Source: Plumapathes pennacea
Lineage: Eukaryota; Cnidaria; Anthozoa; Antipatharia; Myriopathidae
Assembly (NCBI GenBank): GCA_964036295.1
Contig: OZ038465.1
Span: forward strand, 9,183,667 to 9,247,666
DNA length: 64,000 nucleotides
Reading direction: 5' to 3'
Of this stretch, positions 56,631 to 64,000 are shown piece by piece (the stretch's first letter is position 1; each line of letters begins with the position of its first letter). Both the position numbers and the translations under genes were made by a program. The notes under the pieces are model-generated. The model had not been told where the DNA came from, did no database searches, and saw nothing but the letters and a program-made list of their open reading frames with translations.

Positions 56631-56676
56631 GACTCAAGCAAACATATCCGAGATGAGATTGAGACATTGAACTCAG
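56631..56676 (+). CDS. Orphan 46-nt exon resembling the COR-Death linker exon
   Basis: Perfectly flanked (cttcattccag / gtgagta). Reads D-S-S-K-H-I-R-D-E-I-E-T-L-N-S plus one base. Same length, same phase 0-1 and same D-S start as the linker exon at 46107. No ROCO exon before it and no Death exon after it could be found in the window. Confidence 0.4.
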
Positions 56677-57825
56677 GTGAGTACATTAACTCTTGACTCT
56701 TTCACAACTTTATTTCAAGAATGTTTGTAACCTGCTCATGGACCTGGGTTAATTACAATGTTTGTCCAAAACAAAAAGAAACAAACAAACAAAACCCTGA
56801 GAAACAATTAGTCTTAAATGTCAGTCATCTTCTTTGCCCTCAACCCAAGTCTCGGGTGAGAGAGATGCCTGATAACTGCTGTCTGATAAGGTCATTCACT
56901 AATTTATTTACAATATGTCAAAGTGGTCCCACTCACTAACACTCGCAAAGCTATACAGTATGAAAATGACCACCCCCCTCCTCCCTCTTTCTCTCTTCAG
57001 AAATTCATTTTGCTCTGTTAATTAAACACTCAGTACATTTAATAAACGTATCCAATTATTCATAGCATTGGGAGTGATTCCGCTGATACGTAGTTTGCGG
57101 TTGCAACTTAATGGCAGTTATAAGAGAATGTATGGGGATCTAACTCGATCGGACAACAAGAGTATTTACGAATGAATTGAAACTTGTACACACTGGCCTA
57201 GTTTATCTGTGTCTCCTTAACTGGGCAGATTCTGAGGCCATTTGAGCCAGATTTGTCCCAGTGGTTCCCCTCAGTAAGAAAAATGAGAGTCACTTTTTTA
57301 TTCTTTTGAAGTCTTGGAAATATGTTAATTTCCGAGTTTTAACACAGCATTTGAGTCTGGGACTGTGCTAGCAAGCTTGTCTCCCATTGAATGGCACAAT
57401 ATCTGGGCAGTCAAATTGCTTGGCCTTACATTTATATCTTGTTCTATAAAATCACTTTCATTGGTGGTCTATCGCTCTTTATACCAAGATGATTAAACTT
57501 ACTTAGCTACCGTGCCTGGAGATCGTACAATGGATTTTGCTCATTTGCATTGAGTTTGGCTCATGTGAAGTACGGTGTACCCTGGCCTGACTGACATTTT
57601 GAGATAGCGACCCGCTTAGCGTCTCAAAAAAAGCGTGATACTACAGCATTAGCGTCATGATTATTACCCTCGCAGAGCTCGGGGACATGATCGGGGGACC
57701 CTGGAAACTTGAACAGAAGCCGCGTTGTGGGATTGTTTGGAACGATGGACATCAGAAGACATTAAGTTTTGCTATTTTAGCACATGAAAACATTTCCATG
57801 TGTTATTTGCAGATAAATTTCTGCA
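56677..57825. other. Non-coding stretch
   Basis: I searched here for a Death-type exon that would follow the orphan 46-nt exon and found none. The 72-codon frame at 57657 has no recognisable domain. Confidence 0.5.
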
Positions 57826-57827
57826 TA

Positions 57828-58222
57828 CCGTGTGGCAGGAAATTTTCGCGGGAGTTTAATTTCGCGGATTGCTGACTTTTTGCGTTTCGCAGGAGAAATT
57901 TTCACGAATTTAGATTTCAAATTTTACTGTTAGGAACAAATTTTCGCGGATCTCAGGCAAGTTTCTGTCTGGTGTTTCACGTTCGACACTGGTGCATAGC
58001 AACACTGTTATAGTTGTTACGCAGACACTGTTCATTTTGTTTCAATTGCAAAGAAGAAGGCCGTGATATTGTTTGCAGTCAATTTGATTAAAATTCAGTA
58101 ATCTAAATATGTAATACAGAAAATGTTCACGGATTTTTTTTTTCTTTTCGCAGGAGCTTATTTTCGCAAATCGTTGGAAAATTCGCGAAAATAAACTCCC
58201 ACGAAAATTTCATGCAACACGG
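57828..58222. mobile_element. MITE with TA target duplication (395 bp)
   Basis: Arms of about 40 bp: ccgtgtggcaggaaattttc... at left and ...gaaaatttcatgcaacacgg at right, flanked by TA (57826-57827, 58223-58224). Several ttttcgcggga-like subterminal motifs on both sides. Different sequence family from the gagccgtttt MITE. Confidence 0.8.
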
Positions 58223-58224
58223 TA

Positions 58225-58860
58225 GATAGTTCTGCCGTTTTAATTCCTTTTTTTGTTTTTCTTTTTTGTTTTGTTTTTTTGTTTTTACCGATTCTTAAAC
58301 GCGTGAAATATTATCTTTATGGGAACAACAACATCAGTAAAAATTCACTTACTCCAAGCCAATAACTTGTAGACTATGAACGCCAGTCTGCTGCCGCTTC
58401 TCCCTCGGAGTGTGCGTATGTTTTTCTGGAAAGCCTCAGATGAATCTTTCCCGAGAAATGAATGAATGCTGTTTCTTGCTTCAGAACACCATGCACGGAA
58501 AATGTCGAAAAGTCGGGGCACAGAATAACAAGTCCAATTGTTGATCTTCATAGCCCGCAGACGACCGGCTTGTTTTGAAATTATTTATTTTAAACACATT
58601 CATTCTGTAATGGGAAAGTCTGGATATTGGAAAAAGTGAAAGTTGTACAAAGTTGTTCTCAAAATCATTCACAGGCTACATTGTGACACTGCTTTTCTTA
58701 TCTTTCGTTCCAGTTGTTTAAAATTTGTTACGTTCATTCTAGTTCCATTCCGTTTTTCCATCTTTTCTTCCAAGTTTCATCTTATTTCCAGTTGTTTATG
58801 TCAATTATTGAATCAAGTAAAAATAGCTGTTTCGTTGTCTCGCTAACAAAGACCATTCAA
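58225..58860. other. Non-coding stretch
   Basis: T-rich tract at 58235-58290; small open frames on both strands show no domain similarity. Nothing else supported. Confidence 0.5.
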
Positions 58861-58867
58861 TTTGGCA

Positions 58868-59870
58868 ATCGCGTGCTCCGCATTCCTTCACGCCATGTGG
58901 TTGGCTTGAGGCCACTCTGTCAATCGCTTGACACATTCACTTATGGTCATTTTCAGTTTAAAAACAACAGCCCCAGCATTTAGGAGAAGTACAGTGCGTT
59001 GGGTAACCTGACACTGTACAGTTTGATATATGTTTTGTGGTTGCTGTGGTCAACCAACGGCAGTTCGTCACAGGTCAGTTTCTGAGGCGTGACGCGCTCT
59101 CGAGCCTTCAACATTGACTATCCCAGAGAGACTATTTAGTTACTGGATTACTTTTTACAAACTTACCGGTTGCGTGCTCTGATTGTAACGTCGTTCTGTA
59201 AAATTTTGTGACATTTCATTGTTGATCGCGTGATTCTTGCCCTAATCAATTAGATTGTATGCTTGGACAATGAACAAAGAACCTTTTCATGACCCTACTC
59301 GCCCATTCTTGTTCATCTTTTTATTGTAGTCTCTGCTGTGTGCGGTCGTCGAAATAAAGTCATCTGCCGTCTATTTTATACGCCGTGCGTTACACTGATG
59401 TTTTCGTTGTACCAAGAAAGTTATGTATTGGTAGCACGACGACGAATAATTTGTTTGTTTGCCGCTCTGGCGATTTCGTGTCAATCATCTTCTTTGACAA
59501 GAAATGCGGGCCAATCAGTTGAAAACCATCAACTTCAAGGGCCAATCAGCATATTTCTATTAACCGTGCCATAAGGAGGCATACCGTATGTTTACTGAGC
59601 ACTGCAAACTTGAGGTGAAGGAATAAGAAGACAGGATTTGTCTGGTAAGCCATGAATAGTATTTAGAAGGCATTCTCTTAGTCACAATTCGAGACGGGGA
59701 TATTAAGGGAATAGCCCATTTTTAGAATGATTCTCTTTATTTCATCTTCGTGGTCAGCCTGAGCAAAATGCTGTTGCGTTCGCTTGTACGGCAGCAGGAC
59801 GTTATCGAAAGAGCATATCTCGTGTCTTCATTATCTTTCGAGTAAACTTCTCGAAAGAGAAAACACGGAG
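58868..59870 (+). repeat. Diverged direct duplication, copy A
   Basis: Collinear with 60837-62215: cattccttcacgccatgtggtt, cattttcagt, tttgatatatgttttgtggttgc, cgcgtgattcttgccctaatcaatt, ggacaatgaacaaagaa, gtctctgctgtgtgc, gatgttttcg, ggccaatcagc, aacttgaggtgaagg, acttctcgaaagaga. Stops interrupt any shared frame, so it seems non-coding. Confidence 0.75.
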
Positions 59871-60836
59871 CTCCTTGGTAAAGATAACAGCGAAATTATG
59901 CAACACTCGGGCACATTTAGTTCACACAAACATAGTCCAACAAAATAATTGACATTTAAGAAACAGAAACGTGATCCAACAAACGCAATCAACTCACAAT
60001 CGAGAAATATGACAAATCAGGATACTCTTCTAACAATTATCACCCGGCCATGTAAAACATCAGCTTGTATGAGAACGGCTTGTCTCGTCTGCCGCCGATT
60101 TGTGCACTATTTGTTATGGCTTTATAGGAAAACGAAGTATTCTTTGAAACCGAATGTTTAAGCGTTTTACTATACTTCTTTGAAGTCATGAAGGCATAGA
60201 AAGTTATGTTACAGAGGAATGGGCTCCGAGCCGGACGTCGAAAAGATTGCAAGGAATACCAACATATTCAGTGTTAATATGCCGCAGTATAAACATGATC
60301 CTGCACTTCAACTTTGGGTGAGCTAATTCTTGGAGACTGTGAAATTATTTTCGTGTTCTCTTTTAGCTTATTCTGTGACAACATTTCTCTGAAAGGTTTC
60401 CGTTTGGTTACTCAATGATGAAATTTACCCAGTGTTTCCCAGGTTCATGTCACTTCATAAACACATGCAGAACTACAATGTTGCAAAATTGTTGTAGGAA
60501 AGGGTCGAAGAAATCAATTTTATGAATTTTGTTCAGGTATCAGTTTCTGTGTATTTTGGTCCAGGCTAAAATGCCCCCTTCACAAATTCAGTTATTTTTA
60601 GTTGCAACTAAATTCAAATCAGCAAAGCCCCGTAAACAACTATTCATGTTTACTGTATACGACTTCGCGAGAAATGTTTGAAATTGACGGAATACATTTA
60701 TAATGCAGGCTTCATTTTTGACTCGCGGATATACGGTCTCAAGGCTATTGCTCACTCAGGCTCGGTGCCTAAGCCAATAAGGTGTATAATCGCTGGCAGC
60801 CAACTGAATATTTATAATTTGTAATACCCCTCAGCC
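59871..60836. other. Spacer between the two duplicated copies
   Basis: No exon, RNA gene or repeat recognised. Confidence 0.5.
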
Positions 60837-62215
60837 TTCCTGCCCCGGCACATTCCTTCACCCCATGTGGTTCGATTGCTGTGCGCATTCACTTGTCATT
60901 TTCAGTATTAAAGTAGCAGCTTTGTTTTGCCATATCAGAAGTAGAACAGTGTCGTCTTGGTAACTGGATGTTGGTATAGTTTGAGATATGTGTTGTGGTT
61001 GCAGGGGTCAGGCAACAGCATTTGAACGTCATGCTGCTGCTCTCGTGTTTCGTCAACAACAATTTTGGGGGAATATGTTAGGGTTTGGATGGCGGGGTTC
61101 TGTTGCTGCCCTCAAAGTCCAAGACTGACACATGCAAAGTTGCAAGTTTAGTACAAATTACTTTAGTTTGCTACCCTGTTTAGGATCTACACCCCAGATC
61201 TCTCAACTTATGACAGCCAAGAGTGCAATTCATCGAACAATTCCAGATGACCCTGTTAAGATGCTTGAAGTGTAAATCTATACATTGTTTTGACAGATAA
61301 AAACCCGACCCCGTCCCCCGTCCCCCGGGGGGATTATTCAGTTTATCAGGCTTCACAAAGACAACTCGAGGTAAAGCCTCATGTTTCACTTTTGTATTAA
61401 ACGTGATCACATTTCTCTTTTGTTTGCTTGGGGGTAAAGTGGTGGCACTTTTATTTTTCCAGTTGCGTGCTCACATATAACAATATCGTTCTGTCAGTGA
61501 CTTACTGGCATTTTATTGACACCTTCGCGTGATTCTTGCCCTAATCAATTTCAAAATAACCGTATGTTTGGATAATGAACAAAGAAACTAACATTACGCT
61601 ACTCGAACAGGAACATTGCTGTTCTTCTTTTGATTGTGGTCTCTGCTGTGTGCACTCGTGAGTTACACGCCGCACGTTACACCCGATGTTTTCGCTGCGC
61701 AAAGAAATATTCCTATCTATAACCCATAGCCGCCGTGGCGATTTTGTGTGTCAATCATTTTCACTGATAAAACACGCGCACCAGTCAGATGAAACGATTG
61801 ACCTCAAAGCCCAATCAGCTTTTTTTTCGCAACCGTACCTCACGGAGACACACCGTATGCTTACTGAGCACATTTACAACTTGAGCTGAGGTGACGGAAA
61901 GAAAGAAGAGTTGTTTGATGAGTGAGGAATAGTATTTAGAATGTCTTCTCTTCGATGCAATATTCCAGACAAGGATACGGGAATAGCAGAATGATTTTGT
62001 TTATTTCATCTTTCGTGAGTAGCCCCCTGCGCAGGCGTTCTTTGGGCTTTCGTGAAAAAATTCCTCCCCTAGGAACGCACAACTCGTGATCGGGCTGAGC
62101 GGAATGCTGTCGCTTTCGTTTGTACGGCAGTATAACGTAACCGAAAAGAGCGCATTTTGTGTTTCTCATTATAGTTTCATTACAGTTGAACTCCTCGAAA
62201 GAGAATCAAAGCAGC
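60837..62215 (+). repeat. Diverged direct duplication, copy B
   Basis: Same landmarks and order as copy A but about 380 bp longer, the extra including 61020-61440, which contains tccccccggggggatt near 61316-61333. Identity judged by eye at about 75-80% in the matching blocks. Confidence 0.75.
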
Positions 62216-62649
62216 AAGGCAGCTGTAAGCTCGCGAATTTGTAAAAAGTACTTTTGCGGGAGTGGGCATTTAATAGAACTGGCTCAAGGCCACATCGTAA
62301 AAATTGCTCAAATTTAGGTATGTGGAAGTTCGCATCCGTTTCCGCGGGCCTCCACTTTTGCTGAATCGCGTATTCGATTTAGTCTCAGTTTTGAAAACTC
62401 TCATTTACAAGGCGGCAGAGGGTGAAAATTATAAACTTAGACCTTCGAATTTTAAATCCTTCACCGAGTGCCACTAAATCTTTGAACCGGAAGGAGGCCT
62501 TCCGGAGTCGCACTGAAAAAAGTATATCCGTGACTTCATTACTCACGTCATGCACAGCTTATGTTCAACATCTACATATTCATCAGAGGCCAGAGGCCAT
62601 GATACTCCAGCCTGGGCTGCATTCAAACTAAATACGTGCTTAAAGAAAA
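62216..62649. other. Non-coding stretch
   Basis: Nothing recognised; a 69-codon open frame at 62422 has no domain features. Confidence 0.5.
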
Positions 62650-62975
62650 CACGCCTTTCTTCTTTTGGCTGAGTTTCAAGTCGAATAAGTTTAAGTGAAA
62701 TCTGTTGACATTACTTGCGGTTTTGGTCAAATTCATTTTCGAATTTTTCTTCCAGTTCTCTACAGCATTTTTCATTGTTGGCGAAAACTATGCGAAGCAA
62801 AGCAACTATAATCAAACGATAGGAATATTTCGACAAGCTGAAGTCGCTCAGGGCTGTCAGTGGTCACGGGTATTCAACTTTGACTTACGCTTGTCAAACC
62901 GAGAATTTACCAAAACCTGTGTTCATGGTTCTGAAGTGCAACAGATCGACTGGCAATTAAGGAATACAATGATAA
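62650..62975 (+). repeat. Dispersed repeat copy, uninterrupted
   Basis: Partner of the split copy near the left end. Shared landmarks in the same order: ctgagtttcaagt, tgttgacattacttgcg, cttccagttctctacag, gcgaagcaaagcaac, aatcaaacgata, gaatttaccaaaacc. No protein recognised. Confidence 0.6.
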
Positions 62976-63127
62976 CAATCAAAATAACTCCAGAAAACGT
63001 CTTCCCATCTCTTCGTTTCTTCATGCGTATTCACTGATGCTCAAATTTCAAAGACAATTGTTGACACAGCATGACGGACTGACTGACTGACGCAGTCTTA
63101 ACTGCAATAAGGTGGGACGCTTTGTAC

Positions 63128-64000
63128 CGATCAATTTGAAACTCGCACATCCCCCCCCCCCCCCCCCCCCCCCCGGGCATACCCCGGGCATTTGACCGCC
63201 TCCCTTGCCCGGGGAGGCGGGGATTTGACCAACCGCTCTGGCCCGGGGTGGGGCATTTGACCACAACCACGGAGGGGTGGGGAATTTGAACTCGTTCCCT
63301 CAATTTCGCCCTGCTTTACGCGAAAGTGTTTTAGCTGTGCGTACGTTGTGTGCTAAGTGTTTATTTTGTCTAAATTGAGAAGCATATCAGTGAATGTTCC
63401 AAGCACAACGTTCATTTATCGAGGATCAATCTCCGATGTTGCGCCGTTACGATTTAAACAACTAGCAATAAAGCGCTGTTTCGCTCAAGGTATGGTTTGA
63501 AACCTTATCATTGGATGTTAAATAAATGCATTTTGTTAGCCGTACGGTTTAAAGAAAAATGTCAACGACATTAATACCCTCGGCGCATCGGAACACGACT
63601 CGCGGCATTTCTTGTCAACAAACGTGTCAATTCCCTTCGACTTTTTTCCCTTTGCCCAGTATATAAATAGTTTATAAATCTGCTTCAGTCTTGCAATCAC
63701 TCGTATTTACTTCCTACAGTGTAATTCGCTTAAAGAAACAATTTTAGCCAACGTGTACTCAACGTTATCGAGCTCGGACGCGCGCGACTTTCACGATAAC
63801 AGGTCAAATTGTTAGACGTGTATCTGTTTTTCAGCGTTTTTTTGCCCCGCGGGTGGGGCATTTGACCACTAAATTCAGCCTTAAACCGGGGCATTTGAAC
63901 AGTCATTTTGGCCCGAGGGTGGGGAATTTGACCATCGGAAAATCGAAAAGTTCAAATGCCCGGGGGGGGGGGGGGGGATGTGCGAGTTTCGAATTGATCG
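63128..64000. mobile_element. Poly-C/poly-G fold-back element reaching the window edge
   Basis: Left end cgatcaatttgaaactcgcacat followed by a C run (63151-63174); right end is the inverse: a G run (63962-63977) then atgtgcgagtttcgaattgatcg at 64000. Inside each arm are several ggggcatttgacc or ggggaatttgac motifs, a subterminal-repeat layout seen in some DNA transposons. The 400-bp centre has a TATA-like tatataaatag at 63659 but no protein. The right boundary may lie beyond the window. Confidence 0.75.

Noticed and set aside
63031-63303. Gly/Pro-rich frames over the poly-C run
   Set aside because: Low-complexity translation of the homopolymer and subterminal repeats of the fold-back element.
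1-64000. tRNA or rRNA genes
   Set aside because: Read by eye for A/B-box-like strings and rRNA-like stretches; nothing convincing was found. A tRNAscan run would be needed to exclude a diverged copy.

Overview
The window looks like metazoan nuclear DNA, most plausibly from an anthozoan cnidarian such as a coral. The reasons are AT-rich sequence with long GT-AG introns, many small inverted-repeat transposons, and a gene joining ankyrin, LRR, Roc-COR and Death modules, a combination of modules reported from cnidarians and other invertebrates. The species cannot be fixed from the sequence, and the cnidarian call is an inference.

Positions 1-2950 hold no exon I can support. There is a dispersed repeat split by an insertion, a 42-44 bp minisatellite and a 37-base poly-T run. 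Positions about 2955-40785 are a tandem array of about 32 units of roughly 1.14 kb. Each unit has one 99-nt, phase-0 exon encoding exactly one 33-residue ankyrin repeat, between a (t)ttcag acceptor and a donor that is usually gtacgta. All 32 exons are open. A 33rd, diverged ankyrin exon (42384-42482) lies after a 1.3 kb stretch of mobile-element sequence. Higher-order block duplications are visible: a seven-unit block (offset about 8275/7134 bp) carrying the same MITE in both copies, and a second block with offset about 5680 bp.

The ankyrin exons feed in phase into a 3 kb exon (42614-45622) encoding leucine-rich repeats, a Roc GTPase and a COR domain, followed by a 46-nt linker exon and a Death-domain exon ending at 46960. 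The predicted product (about 33 ankyrin repeats, LRR, Roc, COR, Death; over 2200 residues; 5' end not found) has the layout of a multidomain signalling or innate-immune sensor: repeats to bind ligand, a GTPase switch, and a Death adaptor to recruit partners.

Downstream, 48.7-49.9 kb encodes a trypsin-like (V8/Trypsin_2-type) serine protease domain with a recognisable His-Asp-Ser triad. It could be a separate gene or further 3' exons of the receptor. Several small candidate exons follow to 53590, with a polyadenylation signal at 54142. From 54 kb to the end I see mainly repeats: a PIF/Harbinger-type MITE, an (AAT)n microsatellite, a TA-flanked MITE, a diverged direct duplication (58.87-59.87 and 60.84-62.2 kb), and a poly-C fold-back element at the right edge. 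One orphan 46-nt exon-like segment (56631-56676) copies the size and phase of the receptor's linker exon.
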